A stretch of 64,000 nucleotides of DNA from an uncultured Cytophagales bacterium (GTDB lineage: Bacteria; Bacteroidota; Bacteroidia; Cytophagales; Cyclobacteriaceae): assembly GCA_913057175.1 (NCBI GenBank), contig CAJXNP010000007.1, positions 1 to 64,000 of the forward strand, in the 5' to 3' direction. This document shows positions 55,875-64,000 of the stretch, in pieces. Position 1 is the first letter of the stretch, and each line of letters begins with the position of its first letter. The notes under the pieces were generated by a model. That model searched no databases, was not told the origin of the DNA, and saw only the letters and a program-made list of their open reading frames with translations. The position numbers were made by a program, and so were the translations under genes.

Positions 55875-56963
55875 ATGAAAGCCGAGAAGCACCTGACAAC
55901 ACAAAAGAGGGGAACTTTCTGTGTTTTAATTATCATTTACTTTTTAACAATTATTCAATCATGCTCTTCACGTGGAGAAAATAAAAAGGTCGAAAAAAAT
56001 TCGGACCAAACGCTTGAAGCGGATGTTGTCATTTTAAAGAATGAGAACATTGAAAACAATGTTTTCACCACCGGCACACTCATATCCAATGAGTACATTG
56101 AGTTAAAAGCACCTCTGGCCGGGATGATCATGGAAATTAAACTGAATGAGGGCGAAAGGGTCAAAACCGGTCAAAAACTCGTCCAGCTCGATGATCGTGA
56201 GTGGCAGGCCCAGCTGATCCGCTATCAATCCCAACTGAAAGTTGCTGAAAGAGTATTAAGCAGAAACTCCGCCTTGCTGGAAATAAATGGGATTAGCCAG
56301 GAGATGGTAGACCAGTCAGAGGGCAATGTAGAAACCTTGAAAGCCAACATTGCAGAGATTAAAGTTAAAATAGATCAGGCCTCTGTCAGAGCGCCTTTCG
56401 ATGGAAGAGTAGGTTTGAGGAATGTTAGCCTGGGGGAATTTGTCACAGCGGGAACCTCATTGATCTCGCTGGTACAAGGCAACCCGATCAAGCTTGATTT
56501 TTCACTTCCCGGAAAGTATGCTAACCAATTGAGAACCGGACAAAGGGTGAGGTTTGTGGTGGACGGAATAACTGACTCGCTGAGTGCTGAGGTATACGCC
56601 ATTGAACCAAGGCTGGACGCTGAGTCGAGAACCATCCAGGTTCGTGCAAGAGCGGATAACTCAGAAGGAAAGCTGTTTCCAGGCGCTTTCGCGAATATCA
56701 AAGTGACACTCGATGTCATTGAGAATGCTGTTTTGGTTCCAACTGAAGCCGTGATTCCGGAATTAAATACACAGAAGGTTTTTGTCATTGAGAATGGGAA
56801 AGCAGTATCAAAAATGGTCCGGTTAGGGATCCGATCAGGTAAAAATGTGCAAATAACAGATGGATTGCAGGAAGGTGATACTGTTATGGTCACCGGTTTG
56901 CTGCAGGTCAGGGAAAATTTTCCGGTAAGGGCAGGTTCTATTATTAATCCCCAACAATTTTAG
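55875..56963 (+). CDS. RND efflux periplasmic adaptor (membrane fusion protein)
   Basis: This is a 362-residue AcrA-type adaptor and a lipoprotein (IIQSC, Cys30). It has a biotinyl/lipoyl-like hairpin (YIELKAPLAGMIMEIKLNEGERVKTGQKLVQLDD), a coiled-coil segment (about 110-165), a second lipoyl half (ASVRAPFDGRVGLRNVSLGEFVTAGTSL), a beta-barrel and a membrane-proximal domain. It links the inner-membrane RND pump to the outer-membrane channel. It sits 2 bp before the pump gene in a conventional adaptor-pump-channel operon. Confidence 0.96.
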   Translation: MKAEKHLTTQKRGTFCVLIIIYFLTIIQSCSSRGENKKVEKNSDQTLEADVVILKNENIENNVFTTGTLISNEYIELKAPLAGMIMEIKLNEGERVKTGQKLVQLDDREWQAQLIRYQSQLKVAERVLSRNSALLEINGISQEMVDQSEGNVETLKANIAEIKVKIDQASVRAPFDGRVGLRNVSLGEFVTAGTSLISLVQGNPIKLDFSLPGKYANQLRTGQRVRFVVDGITDSLSAEVYAIEPRLDAESRTIQVRARADNSEGKLFPGAFANIKVTLDVIENAVLVPTEAVIPELNTQKVFVIENGKAVSKMVRLGIRSGKNVQITDGLQEGDTVMVTGLLQVRENFPVRAGSIINPQQF

Positions 56964-56965
56964 CC

Positions 56966-59900
56966 ATGAACTTATCTTCCATTTCCATCAAAAGACCTGT
57001 TTTAGCAACTGTTTTTTCCATTATTATCATTCTTTTTGGCGTGATTGGATACACCTACCTGGGTGTTCGGGAATATCCCAGCGTTGATGCGCCGGTAGTG
57101 TCCGTGACAACATCCTATACGGGAGCGAATGCGGATATCATTGAATCTCAGATTACTGAGCCACTTGAAGAAGCCATCAATACGGTTTCAGGGATTAGAA
57201 ATTTGAGCTCTACGAGCCGAAGTGGTCGCAGTTCTATCCGCATTGAGTTCGAGCTGGGAATGGATATGGACAATGCGGCCAACGATGTGCGCGATAAGGT
57301 CTCCTCAGCCGTAAGGAATTTGCCTCCGGATGCTGACCCTCCTGTTGTTGCCAAGGAAGATGCCGATGCGGAGACTATTCTGTCCATCACGATCCAGAGC
57401 AACAAACGGAATTTGATGGAATTGACAGATATTGGGAATAACATGTTTAAGGAACGCCTACAGACGATTCCGGGTGTTGGATCCATCAGGATCTGGGGAG
57501 AAAAGAAATATGCCATGAGGCTGACGCTTGATCCCGATAAGCTTTCTGCCTATAACCTCACACCCCTTGATGTCCGGGACGCTCTGAACAGACAAAATGT
57601 TGAATTGCCTTCGGGGCTGATTGAAGGATACAGAACTGAACTCACCATCCGGACTTTTGGCAGGCTTAATACCGAAGAGGATTTTAACGAATTGATCATT
57701 TCGACGGGGAGGGACGGTTCGCTGATCCGACTAAAAGACATTGGATATGCACGACTGGGTGCTGAAGATGAAAGGACAATTTTACGAGGAAATGGAAGCG
57801 TTCAAATGGTAGGGGTGGCGATCCAACCTCAGCCTGGTGCAAACTACATTGATATCGTTGATGCTGCCTATCGGGAAGTCGAAAGGATAAAAGAAGATCT
57901 GCCTGTTGACATTGAGGTAGGTGTTGCACAGGATACAACTATTAACATTCGTAAGGCAATTACTGAAGTTCAGGAAACCCTGCTCATCGCATTTGGACTG
58001 GTGGTAATTGTTATTTTCTTTTTTCTTCGTGATTGGAGAACCACCTTGATCCCTGTTGTAGCGATTCCGATTTCCCTTATCGGGTCATTTTTTGTCATGT
58101 ATTTGTTTGGTTTTTCCATCAATATTCTCACCCTTCTGGGAGTTGTTCTCGCGACAGGATTGGTAGTAGATGATGCCATCGTGGTTATGGAAAACATTTT
58201 CGTCAAAGTTGAAGCGGGGATGCATCCCATTCAGGCAGCTTTCAAGGGATCCAAAGAAATCGTTTTTGCAATTATTTCAACGACCATTACACTGGTCAGT
58301 GTTTTCCTGCCGATTATTTTCCTACAGGGGTTTACCGGAAGGCTATTCCGGGAGTTTGGTATTGTCGTGGCTGGTTCTGTGGTGATATCGGCATTTGTTT
58401 CCCTCACGTTGACACCGATGATGAGCGCCCGAATCCTTAGAAAAAAGACTTCTCACAATAAACTTTCTCAGGCAATTGAGAACTTTCTCCAATTCCTGAT
58501 AGTCAAGTATAAAAGTTCCCTGACCAGATTTTTTAAGGTCCGGTGGCTGGCATTCCTGATATTAGCCGCCTCATTTTCCTTAGCAATCATTTTTGGACTG
58601 CTACTTCCTTCCGAACTGGCTCCACTGGAAGATAAAAGCAGGGTTCGGGTTTTGTCGACTGCACCGGAAGGGACTGCATATGATCTTATGGATGAATACC
58701 AAAAGGTTATGATCCAGATTGCTGATACGCTAAAAGAAAAGGAATCGATCCTTGCCATAACTGGTGGATCGAGGCGGTCAACTAATTCTTCTTTCGTCAG
58801 GATCACATTGTTGCCCCCCGAAGAGAGAAAGAAGAGCCAGATGGAAATAGCGGATGAATTGACTGCTGTACTAAAGAAATACAATTTTGCCCGTACCTAT
58901 GTCGTCCAGGAGCAAACCATCAGCGCCGGTCGGGGAAAAAGCAATTTGCCCATCCAATTTGTCATCCAATCTAGTTCTATTGATAAGCTCAAAGATGTCA
59001 TTCCAGGATTCATGGAGCTGGCTAACGATAATGAAACATTCGAAACTGTCAATCTTGACCTGAAATTCAATAAGCCAGAATTAAACATCGAAATTGACAG
59101 AAATAAGGCTCGTGAGATGGGTGTGTCGGTCATTGATATCGCCCAGACACTTCAGCTTTATTTTGGGGAGCAACGCTTTGGTTATTTTATCAAAAATGGT
59201 AAGCAGTACTATGTGATCGGCCAGGCAGACCGTGATGACCGGGATGAACCCATCGATTTGCAAAAGGTGACTGTGAGAAATCGAAGTGGTCAAATGGTCG
59301 AACTGGATAACCTGGTTTCTACATCCTTGCAAAGTCAACCTCCAGAACTTTACCGGTTTAACAGGTATGTCGCTGCTACTGTATCAGCTGCTCCTGCAAA
59401 GGGTTATACCATTGGCGATGGCATAACTGCTATGGAAAATATTTCAAATGAAGTATTGGATGAGAGTTACACAACGTCTCTAGATGGCGCATCCAAGGAT
59501 TTCTCTGAAAGCTCAAACAGCCTTTTATTTGCCTTTTTGCTTTCTCTTGTACTGATCTACCTGGCGTTGGCTGCCCAGTTTGAAAGCTATCGGGATCCGC
59601 TCACCATCATGCTGACTGTCCCTCTTGCTATCGCAGGAGCTTTGCTTTCACTTTATCTTTTGGGACATACGCTAAATATTTTCAGTGAGATCGGTATGAT
59701 CGTTTTGATCGGTATTGTGACCAAAAATGGGATATTAATCGTTGAATTTGCCAATCAACGTAGAGAACAAGGTCTTGGGGTCACAGAGGCAGCTATTGAT
59801 TCCGCTGTGCAAAGATTCCGGCCAATCCTGATGACCAGCCTGGCGACGATCCTGGGCGCCCTTCCTATTGCTTTGGCGCTTGGTGAGGCGGCAACCAGCA

Positions 59901-60067
59901 GGATCCCGATGGGAATTGCCATCATTGGCGGACTGCTTTTCTCCCTGGTCTTGACACTTTACGCCATTCCGGTGTTGTATACTTATATCGCCAAAAAAGG
60001 ACAGAAAATATATGTAACGGAGGAAGAATTTGATGAAGAAAAACTGAAGCATGTATTCATTGACTAA
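56966..60067 (+). CDS. RND-family inner-membrane efflux pump (AcrB/MexB-like)
   Basis: This is a 1033-residue HAE1-type RND transporter with twelve membrane helices in two halves and two large periplasmic loops. The proton-relay pair is in TM4 (TGLVVDDAIVVMENIF) and the matching lysine is in TM10 (IGIVTKNGILIVEF). The N-terminus SSISIKRPVLATVFSIIIILFG is typical. It exports amphipathic compounds using the proton gradient. Its position after the hydrolase array raises the possibility that it exports a product or a toxic intermediate, but RND operons are common and may be unlinked. Confidence 0.97.
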   Translation: MNLSSISIKRPVLATVFSIIIILFGVIGYTYLGVREYPSVDAPVVSVTTSYTGANADIIESQITEPLEEAINTVSGIRNLSSTSRSGRSSIRIEFELGMDMDNAANDVRDKVSSAVRNLPPDADPPVVAKEDADAETILSITIQSNKRNLMELTDIGNNMFKERLQTIPGVGSIRIWGEKKYAMRLTLDPDKLSAYNLTPLDVRDALNRQNVELPSGLIEGYRTELTIRTFGRLNTEEDFNELIISTGRDGSLIRLKDIGYARLGAEDERTILRGNGSVQMVGVAIQPQPGANYIDIVDAAYREVERIKEDLPVDIEVGVAQDTTINIRKAITEVQETLLIAFGLVVIVIFFFLRDWRTTLIPVVAIPISLIGSFFVMYLFGFSINILTLLGVVLATGLVVDDAIVVMENIFVKVEAGMHPIQAAFKGSKEIVFAIISTTITLVSVFLPIIFLQGFTGRLFREFGIVVAGSVVISAFVSLTLTPMMSARILRKKTSHNKLSQAIENFLQFLIVKYKSSLTRFFKVRWLAFLILAASFSLAIIFGLLLPSELAPLEDKSRVRVLSTAPEGTAYDLMDEYQKVMIQIADTLKEKESILAITGGSRRSTNSSFVRITLLPPEERKKSQMEIADELTAVLKKYNFARTYVVQEQTISAGRGKSNLPIQFVIQSSSIDKLKDVIPGFMELANDNETFETVNLDLKFNKPELNIEIDRNKAREMGVSVIDIAQTLQLYFGEQRFGYFIKNGKQYYVIGQADRDDRDEPIDLQKVTVRNRSGQMVELDNLVSTSLQSQPPELYRFNRYVAATVSAAPAKGYTIGDGITAMENISNEVLDESYTTSLDGASKDFSESSNSLLFAFLLSLVLIYLALAAQFESYRDPLTIMLTVPLAIAGALLSLYLLGHTLNIFSEIGMIVLIGIVTKNGILIVEFANQRREQGLGVTEAAIDSAVQRFRPILMTSLATILGALPIALALGEAATSRIPMGIAIIGGLLFSLVLTLYAIPVLYTYIAKKGQKIYVTEEEFDEEKLKHVFID

Positions 60068-61376
60068 AAGAATTGGACTGATTTTTTGCATTCTTTTGAA
60101 TGTATTTGAAAGCGTAAATGCACAGGATGATTACTCATTGAAGCGGTTGATCGATGAAGCATTACTCAATAATTATGACATTCAATTGGCCAGGATCAAT
60201 GAGGTACAATTGGAAAACCAGGACATAGCTGGAAATGCAGGGATGCTGCCAACTGTTGATGTTTTTTTGAATAACAGTTACACCCACAATTCGACCAATC
60301 AAAAATTTTTTACTGGAGAGATACGAAACGCTGATTTTGCCAAAAACACTTTGTTTGATGTAACTGCAGAGATGAACTGGGTAGTTTTTGATGGCTTCAG
60401 GATGTTTGCCAGAAAGCGTCAGTTGGAGGAGTTGGCGGGTATAGGTAAAGTCAATACCCGGTTTTTTATTGAGCAGACTGTAGCGGATATTTCTAAGCTG
60501 TATTACCGGTTGAATCAGGAAAAGAAGCTCCTTGAGGCGTATGAAATTTCCCTTCTGATATCTAATGAACGGCTCAATCTCGAAGAACAAAAATTTGAGA
60601 TTGGTTCGGGAAGTGGGCTGGATGTTCAGAAGGCACTCATTGACAGAAATAGTGATAGCTCGTTGGTGGTTTATCAACTGGCACAGATCCAGTCCATCGT
60701 TTTAGGGATCAACCGGTTGATCAATCGCGATCTGACCTCCGATTTTGTTGCTACTGATTCGTTGGTGATCAAAGAGAATCTCGATATGGAGTCCCTGATA
60801 GCTGCGGCAATGCAACAAAATTCACAAATGGAAATGTCCAGATTGCAGGAGTTAATCTCACAGGAACAAATTTCAATCAACCGGTCCAGGTTTTATCCGC
60901 AGATAGGAATATTTGGAGCTTACAATTATCGTAGGGCTAAAAACCAGGTAGGAGTGGTTGAATCCAATAAAGCCTATGGCCCGAGCTATGGCGTTGAAGT
61001 GCGCTTCAATTTGTTCAACGGAAACGTTAACAAGATGAACCTTGAAAACAGCAAACTGGATCTCGAGTTTTCAAAAATGGAGACAGACCAGCTTTCCAAT
61101 GATATCCGAACCGACATACATATTGCCTATCTTGACTATAAAACCGGGCTGAACAACCTGCAATTGGAAGAAAACAATGTACATGTGGCCCGTCAGACAT
61201 TATTTATCGCAAAAAGACAATATGAGCTCCGTGTGATTAGCGATATCGAATTTCGCCTCATCCAACTCTCAGCAATCGAGGCTGAAACTGATTATTTGCG
61301 CCAGCAATTCATCGTGAAAAATTCTGAAATTGATCTGTTAAGAATTAGTGGCCAATTATTAGATAATATTTATTAA
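60051..61376 (+). CDS. TolC-family outer-membrane efflux channel
   Basis: This is a 441-residue outer-membrane factor with a signal peptide (FCILLNVFESVNAQ) and two TolC repeats, seen as long helical segments (ISKLYYRLNQEKKLLEAYEISL and DIRTDIHIAYLDYKTGLNNLQLEENNV) flanking beta-strands such as EMNWVVFDGFRMF and VEVRFNLFNGN. Its start overlaps the pump stop by 17 bp, so the two are translationally linked. It completes the tripartite RND system with the adaptor and pump upstream. Confidence 0.95.
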   Translation: MYSLTKRIGLIFCILLNVFESVNAQDDYSLKRLIDEALLNNYDIQLARINEVQLENQDIAGNAGMLPTVDVFLNNSYTHNSTNQKFFTGEIRNADFAKNTLFDVTAEMNWVVFDGFRMFARKRQLEELAGIGKVNTRFFIEQTVADISKLYYRLNQEKKLLEAYEISLLISNERLNLEEQKFEIGSGSGLDVQKALIDRNSDSSLVVYQLAQIQSIVLGINRLINRDLTSDFVATDSLVIKENLDMESLIAAAMQQNSQMEMSRLQELISQEQISINRSRFYPQIGIFGAYNYRRAKNQVGVVESNKAYGPSYGVEVRFNLFNGNVNKMNLENSKLDLEFSKMETDQLSNDIRTDIHIAYLDYKTGLNNLQLEENNVHVARQTLFIAKRQYELRVISDIEFRLIQLSAIEAETDYLRQQFIVKNSEIDLLRISGQLLDNIY

Positions 61377-61450
61377 AATAAATATTTCGTTATAAAATTT
61401 TTAATAAACAGCAGGTTTTATTAAATTTTACGTCCGTTTCATTTTGATTC

Positions 61451-62281
61451 ATGAAAAAAGTGGTTGGTTTATCGGATAATCAGAATTTCGCACAGCATAC
61501 GGTGCTTAGAGAATTGAATAATCTTGCTTTGTTTAAGGCATCTTATACGACTTATAGTTACAAGCCACATTTTCATGAAACGTATACGGTCATCGTGATC
61601 ATTGAAGGAACGGGAGATTATTCACATGAGAAAAATAAATTCGTTACTTCAAAAGGGAGCTTTTTAATCCTTAATCCTTTCGAAGTTCACACTGGTCGGT
61701 CGGTTGGAGAAGTTCCTTTAAATTATCGGTCGATGTATATTCCCAAGGAAATTTTTTATAAAATCAATCAGAAATTCAACGAAGACCACCTGCCTGTATT
61801 CAACAATAAAATCATTGAGAATAATCGTGTAGCGTCCATGATTTTGGATGTTCACTACCAGTTATATCATACAAAGGATGTGCTTGCTTCAGAATACATT
61901 CTGTGCGACCTTTTGAAGAAGATCATGGATGTTGGTTCAGTAAAGGTAGAGTTTCAGAATGGTAATTATTTCCAGCCATTGGCTGCACGTAGGCTAAAAG
62001 AATTCATTCACGAACATTACCAGGAAAATATTTCATTGGAGCACCTTTCTCATGCATCTGGCCTAAGCCCCGATCACGTTGTGAAAGTATTCAGAAAAAA
62101 ATATGGCCTTCCTCCTCACCAGTATTTATTGAATTTAAGGATCGAAAAAGCTAAGGATTTGTTGGCTGACAGGATGCCTGTGACTGATGTCGCCTATCAA
62201 ACCGGGTTTTTTGACCAAAGCCATTTCATCAGGAACTTCAAAAAAATTATTGGGGTCACACCCAAAAAATATGCACAATAA
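61451..62281 (+). CDS. AraC-family regulator with cupin sensor domain
   Basis: This is a 276-residue regulator. The N-terminal AraC-binding cupin contains [21 protein letters not shown] and [14 protein letters not shown]; the C-terminal double HTH contains [24 protein letters not shown] and [33 protein letters not shown]. The cupin probably senses a small metabolite. It follows tolC by 74 bp and precedes the L-serine dehydratase, which it might control. Regulation of the RND operon is the alternative; no operator can be assigned from sequence. Confidence 0.93.
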   Translation: MKKVVGLSDNQNFAQHTVLRELNNLALFKASYTTYSYKPHFHETYTVIVIIEGTGDYSHEKNKFVTSKGSFLILNPFEVHTGRSVGEVPLNYRSMYIPKEIFYKINQKFNEDHLPVFNNKIIENNRVASMILDVHYQLYHTKDVLASEYILCDLLKKIMDVGSVKVEFQNGNYFQPLAARRLKEFIHEHYQENISLEHLSHASGLSPDHVVKVFRKKYGLPPHQYLLNLRIEKAKDLLADRMPVTDVAYQTGFFDQSHFIRNFKKIIGVTPKKYAQ

Positions 62282-62328
62282 CGATTTTGTACAATTTTAA
62301 AAATCGTTTATTGAATAAATTTGCTTCT

Positions 62329-63780
62329 ATGCAACAGATAGCGACAGCGGAAGCGATAAGCGTATTTGATATTTTAAAGGTTGGAGTGGGTCCATCCAGT
62401 TCGCATACTTTGGGGCCATGGAGAGCGGCTGAGCGGTTTTTGCGTGAAATAGAAAAAAAAACTTCTCTTGAAAACGTAGGAAAAATAACTGTTACACTCT
62501 ATGGATCACTTGCCCTTACGGGAAAAGGACATGGCACCGACATAGCGGTCATGCTTGGGTTAAGTGGCAAAGATCCGGAAACCATTCCATTGGAGGAGAT
62601 CCAGGATATTCCCCATCAGATAAAAGAAAACAAGACTTTATTTCTCGCAAGTAAAAAGAGGATTTCATTTGACTCGTCAAAAAACATCGTCTTTTTGAAG
62701 AACAAGAAATTGCCTTATCACTCCAATGGTCTTTCATTCAAGGTGGAAGAACCAGGCGGAAAAGAATTGCTGAAATCTACCTATTATTCTGTCGGTGGAG
62801 GATTTGTCCTTCATGAAGACGAAACCATCTCTGGTGTATCAGCCGGTGAATTACATGCTCTTCCGTTTCCGGTAGATTGTACAGATGATGTACTTAAAAA
62901 CTGCACAGGAGGAAGGAAGTTAAGCGAAATGGTATTGGACAATGAATTGAGCTGGCGAGGTAGATCTGAGATTGATAGGGGCCTGCTGAATATCTGGCAG
63001 GTGATGAAGGATTCGGTTTACAAAGGTTGTCATACGGAAGGAAAATTGCCCGGAGGGCTGAATGTAACGAGGAGAGCGCCTCTGTTAAACAAGAAGTTCA
63101 TCAAAAACAAAAAATATTCAAATGTAGATGAGTGGTTGTCCGCGATAAAAAAAACTAAGTATGATTTCTCTGATATCATTGTCTGGATAAGCTGCTTTGC
63201 GATGGCTGTGAATGAGGAAAATGCCAATTTTGGCAGGATCGTTACAGCGCCGACCAATGGCTCAGCCGGGGTAATTCCTGCCGTGTTGTTGTATTATCTT
63301 CTTTTTACCAGGAAAGAAAAAAAAGAGCAGGACATTTTTAATTTCCTTATGGTTGCCGGAGAGCTGGGGAGCCTGTTTAAAAAGGGCTCAACATTATCTG
63401 CGGCAATGGGGGGTTGCCAGGCGGAGATTGGCGTATCATCTGCCATGGCTGCCGGTGCACTGACCGAATGCATGGGCGGCACGGTTGAGCAGGTACTGAT
63501 GGCTTCTGAAATTGCGATGGAACACCATCTGGGGCTGACATGCGATCCGATAGGAGGGTTGGTCCAGATACCATGCATCGAGAGAAATTGCATGGGGGCG
63601 GTGAAAGCGATCACTGCCTCCAAAATTGCCCTGGATAGCAATCCGGAGGAAGCGAAAGTATCGCTGGACGCAGTGATCAAAACTATGTGGGAAACAGCCA
63701 AAGACATGAACAGTAAGTACAAGGAAACTTCACAGGGAGGTCTTGCAGCTAATATTTCTGTAAAGATTTCAGAATGCTAG
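62329..63780 (+). CDS. sdaA: L-serine ammonia-lyase (Fe-S dependent)
   Basis: This is a single-chain L-serine dehydratase of about 483 residues that converts serine to pyruvate and ammonia. The beta domain opens with [15 protein letters not shown]. The alpha domain has [15 protein letters not shown] and the three [4Fe-4S] cysteines in GGCQAEIG and [15 protein letters not shown] chose the ATG at 62329 ([19 protein letters not shown]); a TTG 14 codons earlier adds residues unlike the family. Serine released from peptides could be routed to pyruvate here, which suits a peptide-catabolic locus. It lies 47 bp after the AraC gene. Confidence 0.96.
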   Translation: MQQIATAEAISVFDILKVGVGPSSSHTLGPWRAAERFLREIEKKTSLENVGKITVTLYGSLALTGKGHGTDIAVMLGLSGKDPETIPLEEIQDIPHQIKENKTLFLASKKRISFDSSKNIVFLKNKKLPYHSNGLSFKVEEPGGKELLKSTYYSVGGGFVLHEDETISGVSAGELHALPFPVDCTDDVLKNCTGGRKLSEMVLDNELSWRGRSEIDRGLLNIWQVMKDSVYKGCHTEGKLPGGLNVTRRAPLLNKKFIKNKKYSNVDEWLSAIKKTKYDFSDIIVWISCFAMAVNEENANFGRIVTAPTNGSAGVIPAVLLYYLLFTRKEKKEQDIFNFLMVAGELGSLFKKGSTLSAAMGGCQAEIGVSSAMAAGALTECMGGTVEQVLMASEIAMEHHLGLTCDPIGGLVQIPCIERNCMGAVKAITASKIALDSNPEEAKVSLDAVIKTMWETAKDMNSKYKETSQGGLAANISVKISEC

Positions 63781-63875
63781 AGAATATCCGATCCAGGCAA
63801 TCTCCCTTACCAAACGCATTTAAAAAAAATTTGTACATAATGGTATCAATTTTAGTCTGCAAAAACACCTATAGT

Positions 63876-63891
63876 CCCTCTTTGAAGAGGG
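63876..63891. repeat. Short GC-rich hairpin in 3' intergenic region
   Basis: CCCTCTT-TG-AAGAGGG is a perfect 7-bp stem with a 2-nt loop, 95 bp after the sdaA stop. Similar CCCTCTTTGAAGAGGG hairpins are often scattered between genes in Bacteroidota genomes. It may be a dispersed repeat or part of a weak terminator. Confidence 0.35.
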
Positions 63892-64000
63892 TGAAGGGAG
63901 ATGTCCCATCAAAAGATCTGTTTTTACAGCCTAAAATTCCTAAATGCAAATGCCCAGCCATATCCCCTTCATTGTGCATTATTCAACTTTAATCTCAGGT

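Noticed and set aside
63774-63992. 72-codon frame at the window end
   Set aside because: It overlaps the sdaA stop, crosses the short hairpin repeat and has no protein-like features.

Overview
The window reads as one contig from a Gram-negative, saprophytic, probably marine or sediment member of the Bacteroidota (a Cytophagales-type genome is my best guess, from family content only). The supporting signs are two SusC/SusD outer-membrane pairs, a hybrid two-component regulator (HTCS), an ECF sigma factor, many lipoproteins, and weak Shine-Dalgarno sequences. I see no tRNA, rRNA, insertion sequence, integrase or CRISPR array.

Region 1 (about 0.2-27.1 kb) is a polysaccharide-utilisation locus (PUL). 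A minus-strand operon (10774 to 4571) encodes a ConA/LamG-like lipoprotein, a GH30-like protein, a GH37 (trehalase-like) protein, a serine esterase and a Cys-type sulfatase, with an HTCS sensor downstream on the same strand. Diverging from it are susC-susD, a strong terminator, a large FG-GAP/ASPIC surface lipoprotein and a PKD-GH30 lipoprotein. A second minus-strand operon (26005 to 21204) encodes a GntP-type permease, an orphan substrate-binding lipoprotein, an amidohydrolase and a second sulfatase, and it diverges from a lacI gene. Three near-identical operators of the form CGTTNCCGGNAACG lie in front of susC, the PKD-GH30 gene and the permease operon, 84-94 bp from each start and in the same orientation. 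They tie the PUL into one probable LacI regulon. The substrate looks like a sulfated and perhaps esterified glycan whose products include an acid or lactone (inference from the permease and amidohydrolase).

Region 2 (27.3-30.9 kb) is a bridge holding a GT4 glycosyltransferase, a MATE exporter and a small secreted protein of unknown function.

Region 3 (31.1-63.8 kb) is entirely on the plus strand. It starts with an ECF sigma factor and an 850-bp gene-poor leader, followed by a second susC-susD pair, a lipoprotein with an internal duplication, a zinc metalloprotease, and a DUF5916-like outer-membrane protein. Next comes an array of five secreted AbgB-like M20 metallohydrolase paralogues. One of the five has lost every recognisable metal ligand. 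Inside the array sit an ABC ATPase, an FtsX-type permease with a histidine-rich extracytoplasmic segment, and a DUF3299-like secreted protein. After the array come a glycine-rich OmpA-family protein, a complete RND efflux operon, an AraC regulator and L-serine ammonia-lyase. I read this as a peptide or aminoacyl-conjugate acquisition and degradation locus with an integrated metal-related ABC module. This region is the best candidate in the window for a poorly described system.
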